In this document: positions 35,120-44,038 of the stretch, piece by piece
How positions within the stretch are numbered: the first letter of the stretch is position 1
How the letters are laid out: the number at the start of each line of letters is the position of its first letter
NCBI RefSeq assembly: GCF_900114775.1
Contig: NZ_FOUE01000001.1
Span: 186,001 to 250,000 of the forward strand
DNA: 64,000 nt
Reading direction: 5' to 3'
Source of the DNA: Marinobacter zhejiangensis
GTDB lineage: Bacteria > Pseudomonadota > Gammaproteobacteria > Pseudomonadales > Oleiphilaceae
Notes under the pieces: model-generated
The model's input: the letters and a program-made list of their open reading frames with translations, nothing else
Databases searched by the model: none
Told to the model about the DNA's origin: nothing
Position numbers and translations under genes: made by a program

Positions 35120-35698
35120 ATGCTACTGATGATCGATAACTACGACTCCTTCACCTACAACGTGGTTCAGTACCTGGCCGAGCTGGGTGCCGACGTTCAG
35201 GTGCACCGTAACGACGAAATCACCATCGAACAAATTGAAGCCCTGAAGCCGGAGCGGCTGGTCGTGTCACCAGGCCCCTGCACTCCGAACGAAGCGGGCA
35301 TTTCCATGGCGGCCATCCGCCACTTTGCCGGCAAGCTGCCGATTTTGGGCATCTGCCTGGGCCACCAGTCCATTGGCCAGGTGTTCGGTGGCGACATCAT
35401 CCGTGCCGGACAGGTCATGCACGGCAAAGTGTCTCCGGTGTATCACAAGGATCAGGGCGTATTCCGTGGGCTCAACAACCCGCTACAGGCCACCCGTTAC
35501 CACAGCCTGGTGATCGACAAGAACACCTTGCCGGATTGCCTCGAAGTGACCGCCTGGACTCGCAACGACGACGGTTCGGTGGAAGAAATCATGGGCGTTC
35601 GCCATAAGACCCTGCCCATTGAGGGCGTACAGTTCCACCCCGAGTCGATCATGACCGAGCAGGGCCATGAGCTGTTACGGAACTTTTTGCGGAGTTGA
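35120..35698 (+). CDS. trpG: Anthranilate synthase component II (glutamine amidotransferase)
   Basis: Class I glutaminase subunit, 192 residues: [19 protein letters not shown], the nucleophile Cys79 in [15 protein letters not shown], and the His/Glu pair in [12 protein letters not shown]. In gammaproteobacteria the same protein may also serve as PabA for folate synthesis. Gene order trpE-trpG-trpD matches Pseudomonas-type operons; trpG is separate and not fused to trpD as in E. coli. Confidence 0.96.
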   Translation: MLLMIDNYDSFTYNVVQYLAELGADVQVHRNDEITIEQIEALKPERLVVSPGPCTPNEAGISMAAIRHFAGKLPILGICLGHQSIGQVFGGDIIRAGQVMHGKVSPVYHKDQGVFRGLNNPLQATRYHSLVIDKNTLPDCLEVTAWTRNDDGSVEEIMGVRHKTLPIEGVQFHPESIMTEQGHELLRNFLRS

Positions 35699-35750
35699 TT
35701 GCTAAGCTCTCTAAAGGCACCGACACGAACCGACCAGAAGAGGCCACCGA

Positions 35751-36782
35751 ATGGATATCAAAGAAGCGCTCAACCGAATTGCCGCCAACCTCGACCTCAG
35801 CCGCGAAGAAATGAAGGATGTGATGCGCATCGTCATGAATGGCGAGGCCACCGACGCCCAGATCGGGGCCCTGCTGATGGGCCTGCGCATCAAGAGCGAA
35901 ACCATCGAGGAAATCACCGGGGCCACCGAAGTGATGCGTGAGCTGGCCACGCCAGTCGCCATCAGCGCCGAGCCGCTGGTCGATATTGTCGGTACCGGTG
36001 GAGATGGTGCCAACCTGTTCAACGTTTCTTCCGCCGCCACGTTTGTGGTGGCTGCCGCAGGTGGCTATGTTGCCAAGCACGGCAACCGCGCCGTGTCCTC
36101 CAAGAGTGGCAGTGCCGACCTGCTGGAAAAGGCCGGCGTCAACCTCAACCTCAGCCCGGAACAGGTAGCCCGCTGCGTCGAACAGATCGGCGTTGGCTTT
36201 ATGTTCGCCCCTGCCCACCACGGCGCCATGAAACACGCCATCGGCCCACGCCGGGAATTGGGCATGCGCACGGTGTTCAACATCCTTGGCCCGATGACCA
36301 ACCCGGCAGGCGTCAAGCGTCAGCTGATCGGCGTGTTCACCCGGGAGCTGTGCCGTCCGATGGCCGAAGTGCTGAAGAACCTGGGCAGTGAGCACATCCT
36401 GGTGGTGCACTCCAAGGATGGCCTTGATGAGATCAGCCTGGCCAGCGAAACCTACGTTGCCGAACTCAAAAACGGCGAGATCAGTGAGTACACCATCCGC
36501 CCCGAAGACCTTGGCATCCCGAGCCAGACCCTGACCGGCCTCGACGTCACCACAGCAGAAGACTCGTTGACGCTGATCCGCGCCGCCTTTGGCCGCGGCC
36601 ACGACGACATCGCTGAAAAGGCCCGTGATATGATCGCCCTCAACGCCGGCGCCGCCATCTACGTCGCCGGGCTGGCCGACACCATGAAGCACGGTGTTGA
36701 TATGGCCCTGGATGCGATTGGCAGTGGCCTGGCAGCCGGAAAACTGTCTGAACTGGCCGACTTTTCACACTGTTACGACTGA
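35751..36782 (+). CDS. trpD: Anthranilate phosphoribosyltransferase
   Basis: Transfers the phosphoribosyl group of PRPP to anthranilate. 343 residues with the PRPP/metal signature [46 protein letters not shown], and the anthranilate-binding [23 protein letters not shown]. It starts 52 bases after trpG and ends 9 bases before trpC. Confidence 0.97.
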   Translation: MDIKEALNRIAANLDLSREEMKDVMRIVMNGEATDAQIGALLMGLRIKSETIEEITGATEVMRELATPVAISAEPLVDIVGTGGDGANLFNVSSAATFVVAAAGGYVAKHGNRAVSSKSGSADLLEKAGVNLNLSPEQVARCVEQIGVGFMFAPAHHGAMKHAIGPRRELGMRTVFNILGPMTNPAGVKRQLIGVFTRELCRPMAEVLKNLGSEHILVVHSKDGLDEISLASETYVAELKNGEISEYTIRPEDLGIPSQTLTGLDVTTAEDSLTLIRAAFGRGHDDIAEKARDMIALNAGAAIYVAGLADTMKHGVDMALDAIGSGLAAGKLSELADFSHCYD

Positions 36783-36791
36783 AGACTGACA

Positions 36792-37604
36792 ATGAGCAAC
36801 CGACACAACGACCGCACCCCGACCATCCTGCGCAAGATTGTTGAGCGCAAATGGCAGGAGATCGACGAACGCAAGCCCAAGGCGCCTCTGGCGGACCTCA
36901 AGGCCCGTGCCGTCGACCAGCCAGCTGCCCGAGGCTTTGCGGCAGCCATGCGGTCACGCATTGAAGCCCGGCAAGCGGCGGTGATCGCCGAGATCAAGAA
37001 GGCCTCCCCCAGCAAGGGTATCCTGCGGGACCCCTTCAACCCACCCGCCATTGCCGAAAGCTATGCCAAGGCCGGAGCGGCTTGTCTGTCAGTGCTCACT
37101 GACCGGGACTTCTTTCAGGGCCACGAAGACTATCTGGTGGCCGCGCGTAACGCCTGTGACCTGCCAGTGATCCGCAAGGATTTCATGGTGGCGCCCTACC
37201 AGGTGTATGAAAGCCGTGCACTGGGGGCTGACTGCATCCTGCTGATTGCCGCGTGCCTGACCAAGGATCAGATGCAGGAATTGGAGGGCATCGCCCACGA
37301 AATCGGGCTTGATGTGCTGGTGGAAGTGCATGACGGTGAGGAGATGGACGACGCCCTGACCCTGACGACACCACTGGTCGGCATCAACAACCGCAACCTG
37401 CACACCTTTGACGTGTCCCTGAACACCACCTTCGACCTTCACGGCCGAATTCCCAGTGACCGCATGGCCATTACCGAGAGTGGCATCCTGACCCGTGAAG
37501 ACGTGACCGCGATGACGGAACGGGGCATTTACGGATTCCTGGTGGGCGAATCCTTTATGCGGGCACCAGATCCCGGCGCCAAGCTTGAGGAACTGTTTTT
37601 CTAA
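36792..37604 (+). CDS. trpC: Indole-3-glycerol-phosphate synthase
   Basis: Closes the indole ring of tryptophan. 270-residue TIM barrel with [20 protein letters not shown] (catalytic Glu/Lys), [40 protein letters not shown] and [13 protein letters not shown]. It is monofunctional, without the fused TrpF of E. coli. trpF and trpBA are not in this window. A strong terminator follows. Confidence 0.97.
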   Translation: MSNRHNDRTPTILRKIVERKWQEIDERKPKAPLADLKARAVDQPAARGFAAAMRSRIEARQAAVIAEIKKASPSKGILRDPFNPPAIAESYAKAGAACLSVLTDRDFFQGHEDYLVAARNACDLPVIRKDFMVAPYQVYESRALGADCILLIAACLTKDQMQELEGIAHEIGLDVLVEVHDGEEMDDALTLTTPLVGINNRNLHTFDVSLNTTFDLHGRIPSDRMAITESGILTREDVTAMTERGIYGFLVGESFMRAPDPGAKLEELFF

Positions 37605-37635
37605 GGGTAAGCCCCAGCGAAAAACGACCAAAAAG

Positions 37636-37664
37636 AAACGCCAGGCATCACGCCTGGCGTTTTT
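37636..37664 (+). terminator. Intrinsic terminator of the trpEGDC operon
   Basis: ACGCCAGGC-ATCAC-GCCTGGCGT, a 9-bp perfect stem followed by TTTTT, 32 bases after trpC. It also sits before the convergent DUF3365 gene. Confidence 0.92.
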
Positions 37665-37680
37665 GTTTCTGGAGGGTCCG

Positions 37681-38256
37681 TTACTGCCCGACCACCGGCC
37701 AATAACGCACGACAAAGGCCCCCCGCAAGTCGCCAAGCCCAAATCCCGTGGCCTGGTCGTCCGGATACAGCTCAGCCAGTGACTGCTGCACATCGTCAGA
37801 CAGCGACTGACCATGGCACTTCAGGCACACCTCACCGGTTGGGATTGCCTGCATATACTCAAACATGGGCTGGCCTTCCCGCTCAGTCATTCGCCAGACC
37901 GAGGCGGGGCGGCCATCCTGCATGGGTGCAGCCACCATTTGCTCAAGCTGCTCAGTCTGCCAGGCATCTGCCACATTGCCAGGATTGCGCACCCGTAATG
38001 CGGTTCGGCCGATACTCCAGCCTTCGACGCTGTGCTGATCGGCCAGGGCCGGAGCCGCGCTTTTGCAGACTTCTATGCCCTGGGTGAGCCCGCCAGCCTG
38101 GATGGCCCCTTTCAGAGTGGCCTGAAGGTCTGAGGCGAAGCCGCTGGCGCGGCTGCGGGCCTCCGCCACCAGCTCCGCTTCGCCCGCTGCAGCCGCATCG
38201 GCCGCCAACATTGTCAAGCCAGCCGTCACCGCAAGCCAAGTTTGCCGAGTCATCAT
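37681..38256 (-). CDS. DUF3365 family protein with haem-c motif
   Basis: 191-residue exported protein. Signal peptide LAVTAGLTMLAADAAAA; then a helix-rich sensor-like domain (DUF3365) ending with one CXXCH motif (EVCLKCHGQ, near residues 143-147) that would bind haem c, and C-terminal GLGDLRGAFVVRYW. Family members occur alone or in front of sensor kinases and chemoreceptors; here it is single. It may be a redox sensor or a periplasmic electron carrier. The promoter carries a striking 29-base dyad over its -10 element. Confidence 0.78.
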   Translation of the reverse strand: MMTRQTWLAVTAGLTMLAADAAAAGEAELVAEARSRASGFASDLQATLKGAIQAGGLTQGIEVCKSAAPALADQHSVEGWSIGRTALRVRNPGNVADAWQTEQLEQMVAAPMQDGRPASVWRMTEREGQPMFEYMQAIPTGEVCLKCHGQSLSDDVQQSLAELYPDDQATGFGLGDLRGAFVVRYWPVVGQ

Positions 38257-38280
38257 AACCACCCCCAATAATCACAAAAA

Positions 38281-38323
38281 AATATAAGCTTATTCTATTA
38301 GCTTATATTGCATCACTTTGCAA
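38281..38323 (-). promoter_or_regulatory. Promoter with operator-like dyad upstream of the DUF3365 gene
   Basis: AATATAAGCT-N9-AGCTTATATT (38281-38309) is a perfect 10-bp inverted repeat in a local AT-rich island. On the minus strand TTGCAA (38323-38318) and TAATAG (38300-38295) are 17 bases apart, so the dyad covers the -10 element. AGCTTAT is also repeated directly 13 bases apart. This is the layout of a repressor site; no regulator gene adjoins it. Confidence 0.6.
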
Positions 38324-38343
38324 ATCTGGAGGCTTGACGCCGG

Positions 38344-39009
38344 TCAGCTGGTGACCATTTTCTGTGCCGCCTTGATGAACTCCTCGGCTTCACCTGGCCG
38401 CGGTGGTTTTTTTACGCCAACCTGACAGCCGGGCCGTTCCGCCAGCTCGTCCAGCCAGCGCCGGAGGTGCTCCAGACCCTCCACCGACACGCCTGACCAG
38501 GTATGCGTACGCACCCAGCACCAGTTGGCGAAATCAGCAATGGTAAGCTCGTCGCCCGCCAGATACCGCGACTCACCCAGACGGAGATTGAGCACCTCAA
38601 ACAGCCGTCGGCATTCGTGCTGGTAACGATCGATCGCTGGCTGAATCTTTTCCGGGAAATAGCGATAGAACACATTGGCCTGCCCCATCATCGGGCCAAT
38701 CCCGCCCATCTGGAACATCAGCCATTGCAGCGCCTGCGAGCGCCCCTTCGGGTCTTCCGGCAGAAAGCGTCCGTACTTTTCAGCCAGATAAATCATGATG
38801 GCGCCAGACTCAAACACGACAAAGTCATCGTTATCGCGATCGACAATGACCGGGATACGACCGTTCGGGTTCAACGCGAGGAACTCCGGGGTTTTCTGCT
38901 CCGCAGCCGACAGGTTGACCGGAATCAGGTTGTAGTCCACACCGAGCTCTTCAAGCATTACGGTAATTTTGTGGCCATTGGGGGTTGGCGCTGTGTACAG
39001 GTCAATCAT
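38344..39009 (-). CDS. Glutathione S-transferase family protein (YfcG/Ure2p-like)
   Basis: 221 residues: an N-terminal thioredoxin fold ([50 protein letters not shown]), the glutathione-binding [14 protein letters not shown], and a helical C-domain with [20 protein letters not shown]. The TPNG entry resembles the Ure2p/YfcG class that has disulfide-bond reductase activity. ATG 39009 gives the usual length. Followed upstream by a second GST gene in the same direction, 27 bases apart. Confidence 0.9.
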   Translation of the reverse strand: MIDLYTAPTPNGHKITVMLEELGVDYNLIPVNLSAAEQKTPEFLALNPNGRIPVIVDRDNDDFVVFESGAIMIYLAEKYGRFLPEDPKGRSQALQWLMFQMGGIGPMMGQANVFYRYFPEKIQPAIDRYQHECRRLFEVLNLRLGESRYLAGDELTIADFANWCWVRTHTWSGVSVEGLEHLRRWLDELAERPGCQVGVKKPPRPGEAEEFIKAAQKMVTS

Positions 39010-39036
39010 GGTAAAACTCCACTCTCTGCTTCCCAA

Positions 39037-39654
39037 TTAGACCGACGCGGATGGGCGGGCCTTGATACGTTCAAACCAGGCCTGAAGGTGGGTCTGCTCG
39101 GGTTTGATGGAAATGCGGTTCACCCGGTTGAAGGCAACGGTGGTAAAGGCGTTGATATCCGCAGCGGTAAGGCTGTCGCCATAGATGTAGTCACGGCCTT
39201 CCAGGTGCTTGTTGAGGAAATCGAGAAACTTCTCCACCAGGGTTCGGCACTCTTCTCCCCATTCAGCAATGGGATTCATGCGATCTTTGAAGTAGCCACT
39301 GGTGTGCTGGAAGCACATGCCGGTGGGCATAAAGAAATAGAAATCGATCCAGCGCAGCCACTGTTCAATCTCGGCTTTTTCCAGCGGCGTACGACCAAGG
39401 AGCGGTGGTGTTTCGGGATGGGCCTCTTCGGCATAGCGGCAGATCGCCATGGTTTCTGCCAGGTAGGTACCATCATCAAGTTCGGCCACCGGTACCTTTT
39501 TCATCGGGTTCATCGCGGTGAACTCCGGGGTCAGGTTGGCGCCTTTCTCGATATCCACCTCCACGAACTCCACCTGCTCTAGCAGGCCTTTCTCAGCCAG
39601 AAACATCCGAACGCGGCGGGGATTGGGGGCCGTTTTGGTTTCGTAAATTTTCAT
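39037..39654 (-). CDS. Glutathione S-transferase family protein
   Basis: 205 residues. MKIYETKTAPNPRRVRMFLAEKG, the cis-Pro strand KVPVAELDDG, TMAICRYAEEAHP for glutathione contact, and C-domain YIYGDSLTAADINAFTTV. ATG 39654 follows AAAAGGAG; the longer open frame upstream crosses a terminator and overlaps the hydrolase gene. With the neighbouring GST it may be a detoxification pair; substrates unknown. Confidence 0.9.
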   Translation of the reverse strand: MKIYETKTAPNPRRVRMFLAEKGLLEQVEFVEVDIEKGANLTPEFTAMNPMKKVPVAELDDGTYLAETMAICRYAEEAHPETPPLLGRTPLEKAEIEQWLRWIDFYFFMPTGMCFQHTSGYFKDRMNPIAEWGEECRTLVEKFLDFLNKHLEGRDYIYGDSLTAADINAFTTVAFNRVNRISIKPEQTHLQAWFERIKARPSASV

Positions 39655-39698
39655 ACCAGGCAGTCTCCTTTTTGGATTCATGCACCAGAGACTGCCTA

Positions 39699-39722
39699 TA
39701 AAAAAGAGTTGCGTCAAGCAAC
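39699..39722 (-). terminator. Weak intrinsic terminator after the alpha/beta hydrolase gene
   Basis: On the minus strand GTTGC-TTGAC-GCAAC (5-bp stem) is followed by TCTTTTTTA, two bases after the hydrolase stop codon. Confidence 0.6.
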
Positions 39723-39724
39723 CA

Positions 39725-40462
39725 TTATTCGCCATCCAGATAACTGCGCAGTTGCCGGATGATCCACGCGGTATCATCCAGCGGCAGGTCATGCCCCGCA
39801 TCGGGGTGCCGCTTCAGGGTCCACTGCCAGCGGGATTCCAGCGCCTGACTGCATCGCCAGTCCACCAGGCGGTCACCGGCACTGGTCAGCAACAGGGCAT
39901 TGGTGAGTGGGCGCTTACTGCCTGGCCGGAACCTGGCTGCCGCAGCGATCTGGCGCAAGGCATTGGTTGCCGTCACCGGTCGCTGGCGCTGGATACTGTA
40001 CCACTGCTTGGCGACCGTCTGACTGATCGGCAGGTTGGACGACAGCGACAGGATGTCCCGCTCGCGGCGGAACAGGTCCCGGCGACCGGCGATACGCAGC
40101 AACCTGGGCCAGGCGCCCGGTTTCATTCGCTGCCAGGGTGGGCTGAAACCGGAGCTGGTATTGATCAGGACCAGCTGCTGGATTTCACCTTCCAGTACAT
40201 GCTGCGCCCAATCAAGGGCCACCATCCCGCCGAGGGACAACGCCAGCACGCTATAGGGTTTGGGAATATGCGCCACCTGGGCCTGCACGTGGCGACGGAT
40301 GTCGGCGATGGTGGTTGGGCTGGCTTCCTTGAAATGAACGCCCGTTCCCGGCAAGTCCACCGGGAAAAACTGGTGGTCGGGAAAAGCCTCCCGAATCTGT
40401 GGCAGGAACGAGCCCCAATGGGCCTGTTCCCGCGCCAACCCTCTCAGCAAAATCCATCTCAT
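39725..40462 (-). CDS. Alpha/beta hydrolase
   Basis: 245 residues; fold signals are LLRGLAREQAHWGSFL (oxyanion region), VDLPGTG, nucleophile elbow ALSLGGM (Ser in SLGG), and the C-terminal HPDAGHDLPLDD with the catalytic His. LLTSAGDRLVDW supplies the acidic residue. The nearest relatives by look are BioH-like esterases, but no specific substrate is evident. It is adjacent to an M14 peptidase (1-base gap), so the two likely form a transcription unit. Confidence 0.85.
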   Translation of the reverse strand: MRWILLRGLAREQAHWGSFLPQIREAFPDHQFFPVDLPGTGVHFKEASPTTIADIRRHVQAQVAHIPKPYSVLALSLGGMVALDWAQHVLEGEIQQLVLINTSSGFSPPWQRMKPGAWPRLLRIAGRRDLFRRERDILSLSSNLPISQTVAKQWYSIQRQRPVTATNALRQIAAAARFRPGSKRPLTNALLLTSAGDRLVDWRCSQALESRWQWTLKRHPDAGHDLPLDDTAWIIRQLRSYLDGE

Positions 40463-40463
40463 A

Positions 40464-41564
40464 TCAGCCGTGTTCCCGATACCAATGCATGATTGCCGCT
40501 TCCCTGAGCATGCTCTCCTCTTCCCTCACTGGCAACCAGCCATCGTAGCTGGCCGCGGCATTGACCAGGAAGTCTATGAACGGCAGGTGACTCCGCAGCA
40601 CTCGCTGATGGCGATGGGGTACCAGGGGGTTGAACAATCCATCCAGTCGCAGCAGCTGGCGGGGGCGCTTGCGCACCCAACGCCAGGAGCCCATCTCCAG
40701 GGTCAGGGGAATAAAGGCGCCCTCCCCGGTACGGTTCACCTGCTTGTAGAAGTGGTCCCACAAGTCGCCGTGGGTCAGGTAGTGGCGGGACTGGGGCTCA
40801 AAACGATAGTTGTGATTGGGGTAGGCCTGCTCCCAGATCAGCTTCAACGCCATCACTGAGGCAATTCGTCGCATTGGACGGCGGCGGTAGGCGTAGGGGA
40901 ACCAGATCTGATCCTCCCAGCCAAAGCCCGAGTGACAGTCCAATGCCAGACTGAACGGGCGCCCGACCATCAACTCGTCGATCACTGAAGCCAGCGCCCG
41001 GTTCTCCCGTTCCATACCCTGCTCAGGATCGCCGGTGTACCAGGGCAACCGGGGCGACAGCCGCTGCCCCCCCAGCAGGAAGGCACTGCGGTCCTGCGCG
41101 GTAATGGGCGCATTACGCATCAGGTCCACGCCGTTCGGATTGCTGCGCTGGTTGAGGTACATACCGCCCGGGTTAAGGATGGGCAGTACGGTGATGTGCA
41201 CCTTGTCGAGCAACTCCTGCAGGTGCCGGTCCCAGCGCAGCCGCGCCAGCAGGTTCTGCAGCCAGGCCAGCACTACCTGGGTTCCGATCCGTTCCAGCCC
41301 GTGAACGCCGCCCACCAGCAGGAAGGCCGGCACATCAGGTGATTTGCTGCCGATGTCGGCGCGGTAGATTGGCACGGTCACGTCCTTCAACGCCACTCGC
41401 TCCAATACCTGAGTCGAGACCCACTCTGGTGCTTCCGCCAGGATCCGCTCAGTCTTGATCAACTCAGGAAGGAAGGTTCTCAGCAAGCGACGCTGACGGC
41501 TGTCCCGGGTCGCCTGTTCGGTCGGAATGGCAGCGTGAGGGGTCAAGGCGCGCAGCTCAGTCAT
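40464..41564 (-). CDS. M14-family zinc carboxypeptidase-like protein
   Basis: 366 residues with the M14 metal motif HGLERIG (HxxE) in VGGVHGLERIGTQVVL, NPGGMYLNQRSNPNGVDLMRNAP (the substrate/Arg loop), and ALDCHSGFGWEDQ with the third zinc His. A C-terminal Glu base (LTLEMGSW) is present at about residue 285. The architecture fits the MpaA/DUF2817-type M14 group rather than digestive carboxypeptidases; a wall-peptide or amino-acyl substrate is possible. No signal peptide is visible, so it is probably cytosolic. Confidence 0.85.
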   Translation of the reverse strand: MTELRALTPHAAIPTEQATRDSRQRRLLRTFLPELIKTERILAEAPEWVSTQVLERVALKDVTVPIYRADIGSKSPDVPAFLLVGGVHGLERIGTQVVLAWLQNLLARLRWDRHLQELLDKVHITVLPILNPGGMYLNQRSNPNGVDLMRNAPITAQDRSAFLLGGQRLSPRLPWYTGDPEQGMERENRALASVIDELMVGRPFSLALDCHSGFGWEDQIWFPYAYRRRPMRRIASVMALKLIWEQAYPNHNYRFEPQSRHYLTHGDLWDHFYKQVNRTGEGAFIPLTLEMGSWRWVRKRPRQLLRLDGLFNPLVPHRHQRVLRSHLPFIDFLVNAAASYDGWLPVREEESMLREAAIMHWYREHG

Positions 41565-41680
41565 GGTGGGTCTCCAGAGAGGTAACGACCTTCCAACGTA
41601 ACCGCGGTTTACTACAGTTTAGTGACCCGAACGCCATTGGCGCCCGGGTATGTACTCTGGTTTGGGTTTTGGGTTCTGCG

Positions 41681-42646
41681 TTATGGCTTCAGCGACTGGG
41701 CACCATAGGCTCGCAGCGTGCGGCCATCTCCGGTCTGCAGAATCAGCGCACCGGTACGGCTGATGTCAAAGCGCTGCACGTTGCCAAGCACCTCGAGGAA
41801 TTTCCGTTCCTGGTTCATCAGCGCTGGCGCACACGCCATCATGGTGGTGGCGGCCTGGCCAAAGGTCAGCCCTTCGCCGGTCAGCTGGTAGCCCCCCATG
41901 AAGCTATTACAGGAGGCACGACCGGCCACTCGGTTCTCGGGCAGGAAATTGATCGTTACCCGGGAGCGGTCGATGATGCCGCCGTTATCTATATCCTCAA
42001 CCACCCACTCCACACCCTGCAGCAACAGCGCGGGATCACCCGCACAGCCTGCCAGTTTCTCACCGTCAATCGACAGCCGCGCCTGGTGCGGGTAGGCCAT
42101 ACCGGACATGGAATCCCGGCACAGTTGGGGGGCGGTCTCGAGGATCACGGCTTGGCCATTGAGCGTGGCTTTCAGGGTCTGCCCGGTGACGTTGCTGCTT
42201 GCCACCTCATAACCTGCAGGTCCGACCTCGTCGGCCCCCATCCGTTTCAGGCTGAGCTGACCGCCATCAACAGCAACATGCCAGAACGGCTCATTTCCCC
42301 TGGCCGTGAATGGCTCCGCAATGGTGCCCTGGGGGACACACTGAGGCCAGCTCTGGTTGCCCACTGAAAGCATGGTGACATTACCCTTGTTCCACAGCTG
42401 GATCTCGGGGTCCTCGTCACCCTGGTATTTGGCACCGGATGCCGCCGGCACCTGTACCAGGGAATACTGCTCGTCCCCGACCGCCAGTGTTGCGCCATCA
42501 CCGCGATAGTTCACGGTGATGTCTAGTTGGCCACACGCCAATGCGGCGGTTGCCGGCGCAGTTCCGCTCCCGCCCAGATAGGCACACCCCGATAGACCTG
42601 CCATCGTTGTCAGTGCAACGCCTGCGCACCATGCTGCTGTTTTCAT
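41681..42646 (-). CDS. Lipoprotein with MliC-like, COG3650-like and META domains
   Basis: 321 residues, lipobox GLSGC (Cys21). Three modules in order: a small MliC-like region (ACGQLDITVNYRGDGATLAVGDEQYSLVQVPAASG, about 37-80), which in MliC inhibits C-type lysozyme; a COG3650-like part with ARGNEPFWHVAVDG (about 110-200); and a C-terminal META domain (about 215-320; VTINFLPENRVAGRASCNSFMGGY and FGQAATTMMACAP) as in HslJ. ATG 42646 follows AAGGAGAG. Envelope stress or lysozyme defence is a reasonable but untested guess. Divergent from the next GST gene. Confidence 0.82.
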   Translation of the reverse strand: MKTAAWCAGVALTTMAGLSGCAYLGGSGTAPATAALACGQLDITVNYRGDGATLAVGDEQYSLVQVPAASGAKYQGDEDPEIQLWNKGNVTMLSVGNQSWPQCVPQGTIAEPFTARGNEPFWHVAVDGGQLSLKRMGADEVGPAGYEVASSNVTGQTLKATLNGQAVILETAPQLCRDSMSGMAYPHQARLSIDGEKLAGCAGDPALLLQGVEWVVEDIDNGGIIDRSRVTINFLPENRVAGRASCNSFMGGYQLTGEGLTFGQAATTMMACAPALMNQERKFLEVLGNVQRFDISRTGALILQTGDGRTLRAYGAQSLKP

Positions 42647-42755
42647 GGACACTCTCCTTGCTTTAGGTTTTCCGCATTTTAGGCGGGTTTCCTTAACCCT
42701 TGGATGAAAAAACAGTAGGCTTGACGCCTTTGCTGACCCAACAAGGATGCCACCG

Positions 42756-43496
42756 ATGGCCATCAAGCTCTACCAGTTCGCCATATCCCACTACTGCGAG
42801 AAAATTCGCTGGGCGCTCGACTTTAAGGGCCTGAACTACGAAACAATCAGTCTGTTGCCAGGCAGCCACATCAAGCAGATCAAAAGCCTGACCGGCAAAA
42901 CCTCTGTTCCGGTACTGGTCCATGACGACCGGGTGATTCAGAATTCCGCCGATATCATTGATTATCTAGACAAGACCTTTGCCGACCGCCCGCTCACCCC
43001 TCTGGACCCTCAGACCCGGCAACTGGCCAGGGAATGGGAACGGCGTCTGGATACCGTGGCCGGCCCTGCCATACGCTGCTACTGCTACCACTACCTGTTG
43101 CAACGTCCGAAACAGGTGGTACCCATGCTGGCTGCGCAAACCCCGTTCTACAACCGCTACCTGCTGCGCCTGGGCTTTAGCCGGATTGAGGAAATCATGC
43201 GGAACTGGATGAAAATCAACGAGCGCACTGCGCAGAAAGCCCAACAGAGCATGGAAGACATACTCGCAGAGCTGGCAGCCGCTTACCAACGCTCGGAATT
43301 TCTGGTGGGGAACACATTCACGCGAGCAGACCTGACCGCTGCGGCACTGTTTGCGCCACTGTTCCAGCCCGAAGCCTACCCGGTACCGTGGCCTTCGGAG
43401 AATCGGCTGCCAAAGCCCATGCAGCAATGGCTGGAAAGCAACCAGGGACAACTTGCGCCCCTGGCTGACCTCTACACTCGTTACCGGCAGGGCTAA
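42756..43496 (+). CDS. Glutathione S-transferase family protein
   Basis: 246 residues, third GST-like gene of this region. AIKLYQFAISHYCEKIRWALDFKGL carries Ser/His/Tyr/Cys at the active position, followed by KTSVPVLVHDDRVIQNSADIIDYL, with a C-domain TFTRADLTAAALFAPLF. The Cys in SHYCEK could be catalytic, as in omega-class or glutaredoxin-like members. ATG 42756 fits the AAGGA ribosome site better than ATG 42747. Convergent with the YbaY-like gene. Confidence 0.88.
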   Translation: MAIKLYQFAISHYCEKIRWALDFKGLNYETISLLPGSHIKQIKSLTGKTSVPVLVHDDRVIQNSADIIDYLDKTFADRPLTPLDPQTRQLAREWERRLDTVAGPAIRCYCYHYLLQRPKQVVPMLAAQTPFYNRYLLRLGFSRIEEIMRNWMKINERTAQKAQQSMEDILAELAAAYQRSEFLVGNTFTRADLTAAALFAPLFQPEAYPVPWPSENRLPKPMQQWLESNQGQLAPLADLYTRYRQG

Positions 43497-43511
43497 GCAG
43501 GCCGGACCGGC

Positions 43512-43967
43512 TCAGCTGCCGCTAACGCGGACCAGTACCAGGGAGCCCATTTCAGCACTGCCCTGCTGGGGATCGATACTGTGAGTTGTGTCGGTTGTCC
43601 ACAGCAGGTTGCCCCGAACATCGCGGATGGTTGCCCGAACGCCATAACGGTGGTTGTCCTGCAGACGCGCCGGGTCAACATAGAGTGCGAACTTGATCGG
43701 CACCTGATGACGTCCAGCCTGAATCGTTTCTTCGGCGAGCCGCTCCGCTGGGCGGTCTGCAATGGAGATATCCTCCAGGGTCACCGTAACCACGCTTTTC
43801 GGAGGCAGCGGGATGCGCTCACGGTAGGTAACTGACCCGGTAATCCGGTAGGTTTCAGCAGTTGCAGACTCCCCCTTACCGCCGCTGTCCCCGCTTTGAA
43901 GACTGGCACAGCCGGCCAGCATCAGCACTCCCCATAGGACCACCACAAGCGTCTTTGCATATCTCAC
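43512..43967 (-). CDS. YbaY-family lipoprotein
   Basis: 151 residues with lipobox LAGC (Cys20). The mature part (ITGSVTYRERIPLPPKSVVTVTLEDISIADRPAERLAEETI and VRATIRDVRGNLLWTTDT) is a YbaY/YscW beta-sandwich domain. In type III systems the related YscW pilots the secretin to the outer membrane; no such system is present here. A secretin-like gene is present at 3484 but about 40 kb away. Function otherwise unknown. Confidence 0.85.
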   Translation of the reverse strand: MRYAKTLVVVLWGVLMLAGCASLQSGDSGGKGESATAETYRITGSVTYRERIPLPPKSVVTVTLEDISIADRPAERLAEETIQAGRHQVPIKFALYVDPARLQDNHRYGVRATIRDVRGNLLWTTDTTHSIDPQQGSAEMGSLVLVRVSGS

Positions 43968-44038
43968 GATTCCAGGTTCCTCTCATTGGCAATGAATTGT
44001 TGGCAACAGCTGTTAGCAAGAAGCCCATTTCTTGTACC

